NCBI GenBank assembly: GCA_938030735.1
Contig: CALHIM010000011.1
Location: 253,853-317,852 of the forward strand
Reading direction: 5' to 3'
DNA from: an uncultured bacterium
GTDB taxonomy: Bacteria; Patescibacteriota; Saccharimonadia; Saccharimonadales; Saccharimonadaceae
DNA: 64,000 nucleotides
Both the position numbers and the translations under genes were made by a program. Shown one piece after another: positions 26,176 through 35,329 of the stretch. The notes under the pieces are model-generated. The model ran no database searches. It was not told where the DNA came from and saw nothing but the letters and a program-made list of their open reading frames with translations. Numbering within the stretch: position 1 is the stretch's first letter; each line of letters starts with the position of its first letter.

Positions 26176-27492
26176 ATGTTTAACAAAAAAACTATAAATG
26201 ACATTGATGTGCAAGGGAAAATAATTTTACTTCGTGCAGATTATAATGTGCCTATTGAATACTCAGAAGATGGTTCAGCGAAGATTTTGAATAATTATCG
26301 AATTCGAGCGAGTTTACCAACAATAAAAAATCTGATTGAACGAGGTGTTAAAAAAATAATTATTATTTCGCATATGGGGCGACCAAAATCGGTTGAAGGA
26401 ATTGCCGATTTAGATGAACTTGAACATTTACCTAATGGAACTCGAAAATATTCTTTGCGACCAGTTTTTAATAATTTGCGTGAGCTTCTACAGGCTGAAG
26501 GCTTAAATTTTCCTATGAATTTTCACACTACTCCAATCTTTCCGCGAACACGGTATTCGGTTTCAATGAAATATGCAAACGATGATTATAAGATTGAAAT
26601 GTTAGAGAATTTGCGTTTTTCGAAGGCTGAAAAAAATAATTTACCAGAATTTGCGGAAGCGTTAGCACAGGTTACTGGTGCGGATTTATTCGTGCAGGAC
26701 GGTTTTGGCGTTATCCATCGTGAGCATACCTCAACTAGTGAAATTACCAAAAAAATGCCAAGCGTAGCTGGTTTATTGCTTGAAAAAGAATACTTGACAA
26801 TCTTGCAAGCTTTTAAAAACCCTGAAAGACCATTCGTGGCGGTAATGGGTGGTGCGAAAATATCTGATAAATTGCCATTAATTGAGAAATTTATTGAGCG
26901 AGCTGATAAAATCATCGTAGCTGGAGCTATGGCTAATACTTTTTTAAAATATTTAAATGTCAAAGTTGGAAAAAGCCGAATTGAAGATGGTCAAAATGAG
27001 ATTATTGAACAGATTTTTAAACTTGCGGAGCGAAAAGTTGGGTTTAATGGTTTGCGGAGTTTCATAATTTTGCCAGAAGATATTGCTGTGGCGAGTGAGT
27101 TTTCGAAAGACGCTGAGAGAATCAAAAAACCTGTTACGGCGGTTTTAGAAAACGAGATCATCCTTGATTTAGGAGAAAAATCGATTCAACGAATTGAAAA
27201 TGAAATTTTAAATGCAAAAATGATAGTTTGGAATGGAACAATTGGTTATGCTGAATTTGAGAATTTTGCAAAAGGCTCTTCTCGAACTTGTTCTGCAATT
27301 TCGAAAGCCACAAAAAATGGTGCAAAATCAATAGTTGGTGGTGGCGACACTTCAGCTTTTGTTTTGGATTGGTCGAGTCAAAATGCCGAAAATGCGGATT
27401 TTTCATTAATTTCAACCGGTGGTGGTGCAGCTCTTGAATTGATGAGCGGTGAAATTTTACCAGGATTTGAAGTTCTAGAAAATAAAGCATAA
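26176..27492 (+). CDS. pgk: Phosphoglycerate kinase
   Basis: 438 residues. It transfers phosphate from 1,3-bisphosphoglycerate to ADP. Conserved parts: LRADYNVP (substrate-binding), ISHMGRPK, MLENLRFSKAEK, VMGGAKISDKLPLIE and C-terminal GGGDTSAFV plus STGGGAALELMSG. The chain is about 40 residues longer than average because of insertions around residues 70-120. AAGGAAC precedes the ATG. tpiA follows 41 nt downstream with its own leaderless-type promoter. Confidence 0.97.
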   Translation: MFNKKTINDIDVQGKIILLRADYNVPIEYSEDGSAKILNNYRIRASLPTIKNLIERGVKKIIIISHMGRPKSVEGIADLDELEHLPNGTRKYSLRPVFNNLRELLQAEGLNFPMNFHTTPIFPRTRYSVSMKYANDDYKIEMLENLRFSKAEKNNLPEFAEALAQVTGADLFVQDGFGVIHREHTSTSEITKKMPSVAGLLLEKEYLTILQAFKNPERPFVAVMGGAKISDKLPLIEKFIERADKIIVAGAMANTFLKYLNVKVGKSRIEDGQNEIIEQIFKLAERKVGFNGLRSFIILPEDIAVASEFSKDAERIKKPVTAVLENEIILDLGEKSIQRIENEILNAKMIVWNGTIGYAEFENFAKGSSRTCSAISKATKNGAKSIVGGGDTSAFVLDWSSQNAENADFSLISTGGGAALELMSGEILPGFEVLENKA

Positions 27493-27495
27493 GAA

Positions 27496-27524
27496 TTTAC
27501 AAAAATAAAATAAAATGATAAAAT
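27496..27524 (+). promoter_or_regulatory. tpiA promoter (near-leaderless)
   Basis: TTTACA, 17-nt spacer, TAAAAT; the -10 box ends 9 nt before the tpiA ATG. Confidence 0.65.
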
Positions 27525-27533
27525 AAAAGTATT

Positions 27534-28301
27534 ATGGATAAAAAACTTGTTATCGCCAACTGGAAAATGAACTTAAATATGCAGGAATCGAGTATTTTTT
27601 TGCATAAATTGAGTGATAAAATTCAAGCTCATCGTGGAATGGAAATTATTCTCGCGCCATCAACTTTCACTCTGCAATCTTTAAGTTTGCAAGTTAATCA
27701 TAGGCAATTTAAGTTAGCGGCACAGAATTTTTACTGGCGAGATCACGGAGCTTTTACTGGCGAAATAGCAATTTCACAGCTCCGCGGAATTGTTCAATAT
27801 GCGTTAGTTGGCCATTCTGAAAGGCGGAATATTTTTCACGAAACAGATAAAGATATTCGTGCGAAAGTGGCTGCAGCAATTCGAAATGATATTCGGCCAA
27901 TTTTGTGCATTGGTGAAACATCTGATGCGCGAAACCATAATGAAACTGATTTAGTTCTGAATGATCAGCTAATTGGCGGGCTTGCAAACGTATCGAGTGA
28001 AGATATTACGAAAGTGATTATTGCTTATGAACCAGTTTGGGCGATCGGAACTGGCGTGAATGCTAACCCTGATGATATTCGAAAAGCGGTAAAAGTTATT
28101 CGAAATCAAATAAAACAACTTTATGGTGCAAAAACTGCTGAAAATATTCAAGTAGTTTATGGTGGAAGTGTTCAGCCAGAATTTGCAAAAGACTATACAA
28201 ATATTAAAGGAATAGATGGTTTGTTGATTGGCGGAGCAAGTTTGAACGTTGAAAAATTTGCTAAAATTGCAGAAAAAGTTTTTGAAACAATAAAAAAGTA
28301 A
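27534..28301 (+). CDS. tpiA: Triosephosphate isomerase
   Basis: 255 residues, standard TIM barrel. It interconverts DHAP and glyceraldehyde-3-phosphate. N-terminal IANWKMN (Lys11 active site), VGHSERR (catalytic His), AYEPVWAIGTG (catalytic Glu and flexible loop), and the phosphate-binding YGGSVQP and GLLIGGASL motifs are all present. Follows pgk in the same orientation. Confidence 0.98.
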   Translation: MDKKLVIANWKMNLNMQESSIFLHKLSDKIQAHRGMEIILAPSTFTLQSLSLQVNHRQFKLAAQNFYWRDHGAFTGEIAISQLRGIVQYALVGHSERRNIFHETDKDIRAKVAAAIRNDIRPILCIGETSDARNHNETDLVLNDQLIGGLANVSSEDITKVIIAYEPVWAIGTGVNANPDDIRKAVKVIRNQIKQLYGAKTAENIQVVYGGSVQPEFAKDYTNIKGIDGLLIGGASLNVEKFAKIAEKVFETIKK

Positions 28302-28311
28302 AAGGAAAAAT

Positions 28312-29595
28312 ATGCGAGATATAGATTTTGAAGAATTAGATAAAGCGGTTGGAAGCTATCTTGAAAATGGTGTTGTGCCAAATTCGAAAGAGAAAAATAA
28401 TGAGGTTTTTTCGAAAATCGAAAGCCAGATTGAACATTCTCGTGAGCAACAAAAAATGGTTTTTGCGCGAAAAGCTCCGCAGTCAGCAAACCAATTGCAT
28501 CAAAATAACGAAAAAGTACAAATTCGAAATGTCGAAAAGGTTGTTGAAAAACCAAAAAATGAGAAAAAATCTGTTTATAAAAAACCAAGAGTTCGAATTT
28601 TGGATGATTTTAGCGCGCCCGTTCCACCAGAACATCACCGCGACAATTTTGGTGTTTCACTTTTAGTAAGAGAAGAGAAAATTGCTTTCGAAAGCCCAAT
28701 TTTAGAAACCTATGGTGGCGAAAAACCAATTCGAAATATTAAAAAGCTTGAAAATTCACCGATTCGAAAAAAAGTTGTTTCAAAAAATGAAAAAACTCAA
28801 GTAAAAAAAGAAACTGAAGTTCAATCTCGAAAAAATGAAATTAATATTGCGGAGCAAAAAACTACCACACCAAGTCGGGCGGAGTTTTATGCTGGTGTCT
28901 ATCGAATTGGCGATGATAGCAATAAACTTCGAGTTTTTCACGGTGAACATACAGTTGAAATTCCAGAGCGAAAAGTTTCTAGTTCAAATTTCGAAAATCT
29001 AAATCTCGAAAATGAGCCAGAAAAAGTTATGCCAGAAATTTCAAGCCTAAAAACTGGCAGCAATACGATTGCTCTTGATAGTTCTGAGAAAATCAAAAAA
29101 GATATAGATAGTAAATCTGAAACTGAAGCTTCAAAGATTGAAGTTAAAACTGAGCTAAAAAATCAATCAGGGCAGATTAAAGAAAATAATAAAAGAATAG
29201 ATATTTTCGAGGTGGATGAAAGAGTTGAAGAAAATTCAAAACAAAATGAAGCCTCGGAAAAGGTGATAATTCAGCCTGTTGATGAAATTGAAAAGCCAAA
29301 AACACCTTTCGTGCAAAATCCGCAAATTGAAAAAAGACCATTAGGTGCAAATCAAAATCAGGCTAAAAGTTTCGAATTTAAAAAGCCGGTTTCTAACTAT
29401 GAGCAAAAATCCGCAACGATTACAAAGGAGCTTCGGCGGGCAAAAATGTCGGCACCGATTCTTTCGAGTGATGAATATTCTACGCCTATTAAGCATAAAA
29501 AGAAATCTGGCTGGGGTGTTGTACTAGCCATAATTGCAATTCTAATGCTTGGTGCCGGTGCTGGATTGGTAGCATATCTGGTGGCATTCCGATAG
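28312..29595 (+). CDS. Lys/Glu-rich protein with C-terminal membrane anchor
   Basis: 427 residues, not recognised. Almost the whole chain is charged and low in hydrophobics (Lys, Glu, Asn, Ser), so largely disordered. One segment (DDFSAPVPPEHHRDNFGVSL, about 102-121) looks folded or conserved. The last 25 residues are a single hydrophobic helix (VVLAIIAILMLGAGAGLVAYLV), a tail anchor with the bulk in the cytoplasm. AAGGA before the ATG and a 10-nt gap from tpiA indicate co-transcription. TTCGAA occurs many times in it, in different frames. Confidence 0.72.
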   Translation: MRDIDFEELDKAVGSYLENGVVPNSKEKNNEVFSKIESQIEHSREQQKMVFARKAPQSANQLHQNNEKVQIRNVEKVVEKPKNEKKSVYKKPRVRILDDFSAPVPPEHHRDNFGVSLLVREEKIAFESPILETYGGEKPIRNIKKLENSPIRKKVVSKNEKTQVKKETEVQSRKNEINIAEQKTTTPSRAEFYAGVYRIGDDSNKLRVFHGEHTVEIPERKVSSSNFENLNLENEPEKVMPEISSLKTGSNTIALDSSEKIKKDIDSKSETEASKIEVKTELKNQSGQIKENNKRIDIFEVDERVEENSKQNEASEKVIIQPVDEIEKPKTPFVQNPQIEKRPLGANQNQAKSFEFKKPVSNYEQKSATITKELRRAKMSAPILSSDEYSTPIKHKKKSGWGVVLAIIAILMLGAGAGLVAYLVAFR

Positions 29596-29616
29596 AATTT
29601 TGTATTTAATATATTG

Positions 29617-29645
29617 AACCACTTTTCGAAAATTGAAGAGTGGTT
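29617..29645 (+). terminator. Terminator of the tpiA transcript
   Basis: AACCACTTTTC/GAAGAGTGGTT, 11 bp with one G-U, 7-nt loop, followed by TTATTTATT. Confidence 0.8.
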
Positions 29646-29664
29646 TTATTTATTATAAAAAGAA

Positions 29665-29686
29665 AAAGCCAGTGTGTACTGACTTT
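29665..29686 (-). terminator. Terminator of the 54-aa membrane protein gene
   Basis: AAAGCCAGT/ACTGACTTT hairpin with one mismatch and, on the minus strand, TTCTTTTT after it. Near-identical to the hairpin at 59316-59337, including the mismatch position. Confidence 0.75.
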
Positions 29687-29716
29687 CGAAAATAATTAAG
29701 TGTAGATATGTAGTTG

Positions 29717-29881
29717 TTATTCCAATTTTTCAATTCTTTGTTCATTTTTGGGGTTATTGGTCTGATTGTTGTGAGACTCGTTATTCAAAATAGCGAATAT
29801 AAGTACACCAAAATAAATCATTATAAAAATTGAAAGTAAAAAAGAAACTATAAATGCGCGAGAAGTTCTTATTCCACTCAT
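29717..29881 (-). CDS. Small single-span membrane protein (54 aa)
   Basis: Short reading frame with AAGG six nt before the ATG. A basic N-terminus (MSGIRTSR) is followed by one hydrophobic helix of about 22 residues (FIVSFLLSIFIMIYFGVLIF) and a polar Asn/Gln/Glu tail. A minus-strand TATAAT with an upstream TTGATT lies in the intergenic space and a terminator follows the stop. The signals on both ends support a real gene; function unknown. Confidence 0.65.
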   Translation of the reverse strand: MSGIRTSRAFIVSFLLSIFIMIYFGVLIFAILNNESHNNQTNNPKNEQRIEKLE

Positions 29882-29947
29882 AATATACCTTCAATATATA
29901 ATAGAATACTTAAATTATACAAAAATATAATTTCAAAAATCAACAAT

Positions 29948-29976
29948 TTGCTAAAAACGCTAAAATTTGGTAAAAT
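29948..29976 (+). promoter_or_regulatory. alaS promoter (leaderless)
   Basis: TTGCTA, 17-nt spacer, TAAAAT; the -10 box ends 8 nt before the alaS ATG. Confidence 0.75.
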
Positions 29977-29984
29977 AAAAGAAT

Positions 29985-31868
29985 ATGAATGCACAAGAAA
30001 TCCGAAAAGCTTATCTAGAATTTTGTCAAAAAAATGGCCATGAAGTAATCGAACGCGCTTCTTTAATTTTAAAAGATGACCCGACAACTCTTTTCACGGG
30101 GAGTGGAATGCAGCCGCTCTTGCCATATCTTTTGGGCGAAAAACATCCAAAGGGTGTGCGATTAACAGATAGCCAGACCTGCTTGCGGGCGCAAGATATT
30201 GATGATGTTGGCGATAACCGCCATACAACTTTTTTCGAAATGCTTGGAAATTGGTCCCTTGGTGATTATTTTAAAGAGCAACAAATTCGGCAATTTTTTG
30301 AATTTTTGACAGATGTAGTAGGCCTTGACCCTTCGAAAATATATGTTTCTTGTTTTATTGGTAACGAAAAATATAATATTCCACGTGATGACGAATCGGC
30401 AGAGATTTGGCGAAAGGTTTTTGCTGAAAAAGGTATTGATGCAAAAATTGTTGAGCTTGACACGGCTGAAAACGGTGATAAGCTCGGGCTTCAGGGTGGA
30501 CGAATTTTCTTCTATAATGATAAAGAAAACTGGTGGAGCCGTGGTGGCGGCTTAGATTTAACACCAATTGGTGATCCTTGTGGGCCGGATTCAGAAGTTT
30601 TTTATGATTTCGGTGAAGAAAATCATGACGCTAGTTTTGGTGAGGCTCATCCAGCGAGTGATAGTGGTCGGTTTATGGAAATTGGTAATCAGGTTTTTAT
30701 GCAATATCGACGCATGGAAGATGGTTCCTTCGAGCCACTTGAAAAGAAAAACGTCGATTTTGGCGGCGGCTTAGAAAGGATTGCTGCGGCGAAAATTAAC
30801 AATCCAGATGTATTCCAAATTAGCTTGATGAAGCCAATTATCGAAAAGCTTGAAGAAATTAGTGGTAAAAAATACGATGAAAATAAAGTTTCGATGCGCG
30901 TAATTGCTGATCATTTGCGAAGCGCAACATTTTTGGCAGTTGATGGATGTATTCCTTCAAATAAAGAGCAAGGTTATGTGATGCGAAAATTTATTCGTCG
31001 CGCGATGGCAAAGGCTTTTGATTTGGGCGTAGAAGATAATTTTGTTGAACAGATTGTGCCAGTAACCGTTGGTATCTATGCACCAGATTACAAGGAAGTT
31101 GCTTTAAAATCTGATGAAATTATTGCGGTTATGGTGAAAGAAGAAAAAGCTTTCCGTCAAACGCTTAGAAAAGGATTACGTGAACTTGAAAAATTTTCTC
31201 AAGATGGTTTAACTGGTGCGGAATTATTCCAACTTTATGATACTTTTGGTTTTCCGCTTGAGCTTTCAACTGAAGAAGCTATCCGACGTAAAATACCACT
31301 TTCGAAAAACTGGCGTGAGGAATTTGATACTAAAATGAAAGAGCAGCGTGAGCGCTCACAGACAGCTTCAAAAGGTAAGTTTAAAGGTGGGCTTGAAGGA
31401 CAGACTCTTGAACACCGCAAGCTTCATACAGCTACTCACTTGATGAATGCGGCACTTCATGATATGTTTGAGGGGCAAATTGCACAAAAAGGTTCAAATA
31501 TTAATACTGAGCGGCTCCGTTTTGATTTTACTTTTGATCGAAAATTAACCGATGAAGAAAAACAGCAGATTGAAGATACAGTTAATGATCAAATTTCGAA
31601 AGGGTTAGAAGTTTCTTGGGCGGAGTATCCAACAGATTACGCCTTGAATGAATTGAAAGCGATTGGTGTGTTCGGCGATAAATATGGCGAGACAGTTAAA
31701 GTTTATACGATGAAGGCCGAAGGTGAAAAACCGTTTAGTGTTGAAATTTGTGGTGGGCCCCATGTTGATAATACGCGAGAGCTTGCTGAAGGCGGTAAAA
31801 AGTTTAAGATTGTGAAAGAACAATCTTCAAGTGCTGGCGTTCGGCGAATTAAGGCTATTTTGCGATGA
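29985..31868 (+). CDS. alaS: Alanyl-tRNA synthetase, short form lacking C-Ala
   Basis: 627 residues against about 870 in most bacteria. The class II catalytic domain (FTGSGMQPLLPYLLGEKHP, GNWSLGDYF, GGGLERI), the tRNA-recognition helices and the editing domain (zinc ligands HTATH near residue 480 and CGGPH near 590) are complete. The chain ends directly after SSAGVRRIKAIL, where the linker and C-Ala oligomerisation domain normally begin. Alanylation and mischarge editing should work as a monomer. The stop overlaps the next start by ATGA. Confidence 0.96.
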   Translation: MNAQEIRKAYLEFCQKNGHEVIERASLILKDDPTTLFTGSGMQPLLPYLLGEKHPKGVRLTDSQTCLRAQDIDDVGDNRHTTFFEMLGNWSLGDYFKEQQIRQFFEFLTDVVGLDPSKIYVSCFIGNEKYNIPRDDESAEIWRKVFAEKGIDAKIVELDTAENGDKLGLQGGRIFFYNDKENWWSRGGGLDLTPIGDPCGPDSEVFYDFGEENHDASFGEAHPASDSGRFMEIGNQVFMQYRRMEDGSFEPLEKKNVDFGGGLERIAAAKINNPDVFQISLMKPIIEKLEEISGKKYDENKVSMRVIADHLRSATFLAVDGCIPSNKEQGYVMRKFIRRAMAKAFDLGVEDNFVEQIVPVTVGIYAPDYKEVALKSDEIIAVMVKEEKAFRQTLRKGLRELEKFSQDGLTGAELFQLYDTFGFPLELSTEEAIRRKIPLSKNWREEFDTKMKEQRERSQTASKGKFKGGLEGQTLEHRKLHTATHLMNAALHDMFEGQIAQKGSNINTERLRFDFTFDRKLTDEEKQQIEDTVNDQISKGLEVSWAEYPTDYALNELKAIGVFGDKYGETVKVYTMKAEGEKPFSVEICGGPHVDNTRELAEGGKKFKIVKEQSSSAGVRRIKAILR

Positions 31869-32404
31869 TTCAAAAAATTAAACGCGGAACTATTGTTGTT
31901 GGCTATCCTGGCGTTGGAAAAAGTTCAATAAAGCATAAGGACTTTATAGATTTGGAAAGCTCTGATATTATTTATGTTGATAATTTGGCTTGGAAATATG
32001 GCAAAGAAAACGCAAAAGGGCGATTTGATAGAGTTCGAAAAGATAATTTTCTTCAGATTTATTGTAACTAAATTGTAAAAAATTATTCGCCAGATAAAAT
32101 TATGGCGGTTTGGAACAATAAGAAAGTTATTGATTTTTTAGCTCAAGAAAAAATGCCATTCTGTGTGGTCGCTCCAATGAATAATCCTAAAAATATAAGT
32201 GAGTTTGTTAATCGATACAAAAAACGAGGTAATAATGAATCTTGGATTTTTGGAGTTGACAGAAAAAGCGGTGTAAAGGGTTCTCTTGAGAGGTTTAATG
32301 CTGATGAATTTCGAAAAAAGTATGACTGCGAGGTTTTCGAACTGGATAACAAAACTTTTTTGAGCGATATTTTGGAATTAGAAGACATAGAAATAATCTT
32401 ATGA
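31865..32404 (+). pseudogene. P-loop (nucleotide-kinase-like) gene interrupted by an in-frame TAA
   Basis: Two open segments in the same frame are separated by a single TAA at 32069-32071. Read through, the product is about 179 residues: Walker A GYPGVGKSS at 13-21, IDLESSDI, then PDKIMAVWNNKKVIDFL and APMNN. The intact gene at 50032-50505 is a diverged paralog: YPCLGKTT aligns with the P-loop, and the LSKKISFILILPNALNKRV region with FLAQEKMPFCVVAPMNN. The ATG overlaps the alaS stop (ATGA). Either a recently inactivated gene, two separately translated fragments (second ATG at 32102), or a sequence error. Confidence 0.75.
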
Positions 32405-32408
32405 AAAT

Positions 32409-32437
32409 TTGCAAAAAAACCTTAAACGGTTTATAAT
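32409..32437 (+). promoter_or_regulatory. ftsA-like gene promoter (near-leaderless)
   Basis: TTGCAA, 17-nt spacer, TATAAT; the -10 box ends 9 nt before the ATG. Confidence 0.75.
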
Positions 32438-32446
32438 AGTGTTAGT

Positions 32447-33706
32447 ATGTTATTCAAGAATAAACAAAAAGAAGATTTAAGTGACAACCATATTGTTGCT
32501 CTTGATATTGGAACTGAATTTGTGAAGGCTCTTGTAGCTGAAATTGATGGTGATGAAATTCGTGTTATTGGTGTTGGGCGTGCACGGCAGAGTGTGGCGG
32601 ATATGCATTCGGGTGCGATTGCTGACATTGCTAGTGTTGTTCAAAATTGCGAGAATGCTTTAATTGAGGCGGAAGACCAAGCAGAGATTCAAGCCAAAAA
32701 AGCTGTAATCGGAATTGCCGGTGAGTTGGTTAAAGGAGCAACAAATACAATTAAATATCGTCGTCCGCAGCCAAATCGCCCTCTTGATGAAGCTGAAATG
32801 GAATTTATTATTGATAAAATTCAAGAAAGAGCTCAGCTTAAAGCTCAAAGGGAGATTGCTCTTGAGACGGGGAATCAAGAAGCTGAAATTAAACTTGTTA
32901 ATTCGGCAATTGTTGGGATTCATATTGATGGCTATAAGGTTTCAAATCCGATTGGTTTTCAGGGAAAAGATGTTTCAATTCAAATTTATACAGCTTTTGC
33001 GCCAACTGTTCATATTGGTGCTATTGAGCGTGTTGCGAATGAACTTGCGCTTGATTTAATTGCGGTAGTGGCTGAACCTTTTGCGGTTGCTAGAAGTGTT
33101 GTTGGTTCAGACTCTTCAAGCAATTTTACTGCAATTTTAGCTGATGTTGGTGGTGGAACGACTGATATTGCTGTCGTGAATGATGGTGGTGTTGAGGGAA
33201 CTAAAATGTTCGGAATTGGTGGTCGAAGTTTCACAAATCAAATTGCGAACGAACTCTCATTGTCTTATAATAACGCTGAAAAGCTAAAGCTAAACCTTTC
33301 GAATGAAAAACTCAAGTCTACTATTGCAAAGCAGGCAATCGATGCAATTGATAATACTTTGGATGTTTGGATTTCTGGTGTTGAACTAGCTTTAAGCGAT
33401 TTTGAAAATGTTGATTATTTGCCAAGTAAGATTTTGCTATGTGGTGGTGGTTCAAGCTTAGAATCTCTTGTTGAAAGATTGGAAAATGACGATTGGTGGC
33501 AAGAATTACCATTCAATAAAAAGCCTATAGTAAAGCATATTAAGCCTGCTGAAGTTTCGGGAGTTATTGATGAATCTGGAAAAATTAACGACCATACATT
33601 TATTACAGCAATGGGGCTTTTACGGGTTGGATATGATACTTACAGTACTGATGAAAATGCTAGCGAGAGTTTTCGTGATAAACTAAACAGGATTTTACGA
33701 GCTTAA
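32447..33706 (+). CDS. ftsA: FtsA-like actin-family ATPase
   Basis: 419 residues. Phosphate 1 motif ALDIGTEFVKALV at the N-terminus, a 1C-type domain with GIAGELVKG, phosphate 2 LADVGGGTTDIAV and the adenosine motif ILLCGGGSSLES are those of FtsA, which tethers FtsZ to the membrane. The C-terminal SFRDKLNRILRA is a plausible amphipathic membrane-targeting helix. PilM has the same fold, but the FtsA-specific 1C region and the wall-related neighbours (mltG, ruvX) favour division. ftsZ is not in the window. Confidence 0.82.
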   Translation: MLFKNKQKEDLSDNHIVALDIGTEFVKALVAEIDGDEIRVIGVGRARQSVADMHSGAIADIASVVQNCENALIEAEDQAEIQAKKAVIGIAGELVKGATNTIKYRRPQPNRPLDEAEMEFIIDKIQERAQLKAQREIALETGNQEAEIKLVNSAIVGIHIDGYKVSNPIGFQGKDVSIQIYTAFAPTVHIGAIERVANELALDLIAVVAEPFAVARSVVGSDSSSNFTAILADVGGGTTDIAVVNDGGVEGTKMFGIGGRSFTNQIANELSLSYNNAEKLKLNLSNEKLKSTIAKQAIDAIDNTLDVWISGVELALSDFENVDYLPSKILLCGGGSSLESLVERLENDDWWQELPFNKKPIVKHIKPAEVSGVIDESGKINDHTFITAMGLLRVGYDTYSTDENASESFRDKLNRILRA

Positions 33707-33718
33707 AAGAGGTAAGAT

Positions 33719-35329
33719 ATGAGTGAAAAAGTTAAAAAAGATGTAATCTATGTTGATGTTGAAGATGATATTACTGATGTTGTTAATAAAATAAAATCTT
33801 CGAAAGAGAGAATTATTGCAATTGTCCCGCCAAAAAGTTTGGGTATTTTTAGGAGTGCTGTAAATATTCGCTTGCTTTCTCGGGCTGCACAGAAAAATGA
33901 TAAGAAAATTGTTTTTATTACTAATAATTCTGCATTAAAGACTATGTCGGCAGCGGCAAAAATTCCAGTTTCGAAAACCCTTCAAAGTAAGCCAGAGGTA
34001 CCAGAAATCGATATTTTAGAAGTTGAAGGAGATGATGTTATCGATGGTGAAAGCTTGCCAATTTCGGATTTTAGTGGTCCAACTTCCGATGAGAAGGAGG
34101 CTGAAATTCTTGAAGGAATTGATATTGATGATAACAAGAATTTTAACAAGATTAATCCAGAGCTTAAAAAAGAGAAGACTAATAAATCTAGAAAAGGATC
34201 GAAAGTTCCAGATTTTTCAAAGTTTCGAAAAAAAATTCTTATTATTGGCGGGGTATTTTCTGTATTTTTAGTATTTATGATTTGGGCGATATTCTTTGCT
34301 CCATTTGCGGATATCACGATTGCTGCAAAAACCTCTACTACCAACGTAAAAGGTGTTGCTTCGATTTCTAATAGCGCAAGTGAAAATTCGTTGCTTTCAA
34401 AAACTGAAACTATTGAAAAAAATCATGAAATTACTTTTGAAGCGACTGGAACTCGTGAAGAGGGTGAAGCGGCTTCAGGAACTTTAAATCTTTCTCAAAG
34501 TGGTGATAGTGATCCTGTTACCGTGGCGCAAGGCTCTGCATTTTCGGCTGGGCAATGTAATTTTATTACAACCTCATCTGTTACTATTCCAGGAGTAAAG
34601 ATTAAAGGTGGTGTAATTTCTAACGGAAAAGCAAGTGTTAAAATTAAGGCGACGACTATCGGCGAGCAATGTAACCTACCAGCACAAGAGTATGTTTCGT
34701 CGATTAAGGGTGTTTCGGCAAGTGGCGGTCAGCTTTCTGGTGGTTCGAAAAAAACTTTAAAAGTTGTTTCGCAAAATGACATTAATGCAGCAAAAGCTAA
34801 AATCAATACAGAAAATGCAGATTCTATTAAGAGTTCTCTAAAAGCTAAATTTGGCTCAGATTATACTGTATTAAACGATAGTTTCTCCGTAAAAGATGGT
34901 GAGATTTCTTCTTCTGTTGCTGTTAATCAAGAGGCTCCAAACGGTAAGACTACATTAAAATCAACTTCTCTATATTCAATCGTGGCAATTGAAAATAGAA
35001 GTATTGAAAGAATTATCTCTTCTCTTGCTAAAAATAAAATGGGTGATTTGAATAATCAAAAAATATATGATTATGGCTTGAAAGATGTCTCATTTTCGAA
35101 ATTTAGTGGTAATAGTGTAGAGATCTCATCAAATGTAAAAATTGGCCCAGTTATTGATATAGATAATCTGAAAGATAAAATTAAGGGTAAAAAATCTGGC
35201 GAAGTTCGAAGCTTAATTGAAGCAAAAGAGGGTGTAAAAAATGTTGATGTGAAGTTTTCATTTTTTTGGGTAAATACTGTGCCGAACGATGATAAAAAAA
35301 TTAATATCAAGTTTACGGTTGATAAATAA
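33719..35329 (+). CDS. Single-span membrane protein with large extracellular domain
   Basis: 536 residues. Residues 1-90 form a small alpha/beta domain (ERIIAIVPPKSLGIF, KKIVFITNNSALKTM), then an acidic linker and a basic stretch before one membrane helix (about 172-195, ILIIGGVFSVFLVFMIWAIF). The outer part has repeated beta segments (VTIPGVKIKGGVISNGKASV, then TIGEQCNLPAQEY) resembling baseplate-J/gp47-like domains seen in CPR proteins; that likeness is from memory. AGAGGT precedes the ATG; its stop overlaps ruvX (TAATG). Probably an envelope protein in the ftsA-mltG operon. Confidence 0.72.
   Translation: MSEKVKKDVIYVDVEDDITDVVNKIKSSKERIIAIVPPKSLGIFRSAVNIRLLSRAAQKNDKKIVFITNNSALKTMSAAAKIPVSKTLQSKPEVPEIDILEVEGDDVIDGESLPISDFSGPTSDEKEAEILEGIDIDDNKNFNKINPELKKEKTNKSRKGSKVPDFSKFRKKILIIGGVFSVFLVFMIWAIFFAPFADITIAAKTSTTNVKGVASISNSASENSLLSKTETIEKNHEITFEATGTREEGEAASGTLNLSQSGDSDPVTVAQGSAFSAGQCNFITTSSVTIPGVKIKGGVISNGKASVKIKATTIGEQCNLPAQEYVSSIKGVSASGGQLSGGSKKTLKVVSQNDINAAKAKINTENADSIKSSLKAKFGSDYTVLNDSFSVKDGEISSSVAVNQEAPNGKTTLKSTSLYSIVAIENRSIERIISSLAKNKMGDLNNQKIYDYGLKDVSFSKFSGNSVEISSNVKIGPVIDIDNLKDKIKGKKSGEVRSLIEAKEGVKNVDVKFSFFWVNTVPNDDKKINIKFTVDK

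Noticed and set aside
31866..31868. TGA as a sense codon (Gracilibacteria/Absconditabacteria code)
   Set aside because: TGA ends alaS, mltG and the gene at 4871 exactly where homologs end or genes overlap.
32069..32071. Programmed recoding of the internal TAA
   Set aside because: TAA is not a known selenocysteine or pyrrolysine codon; no recoding hairpin seen.
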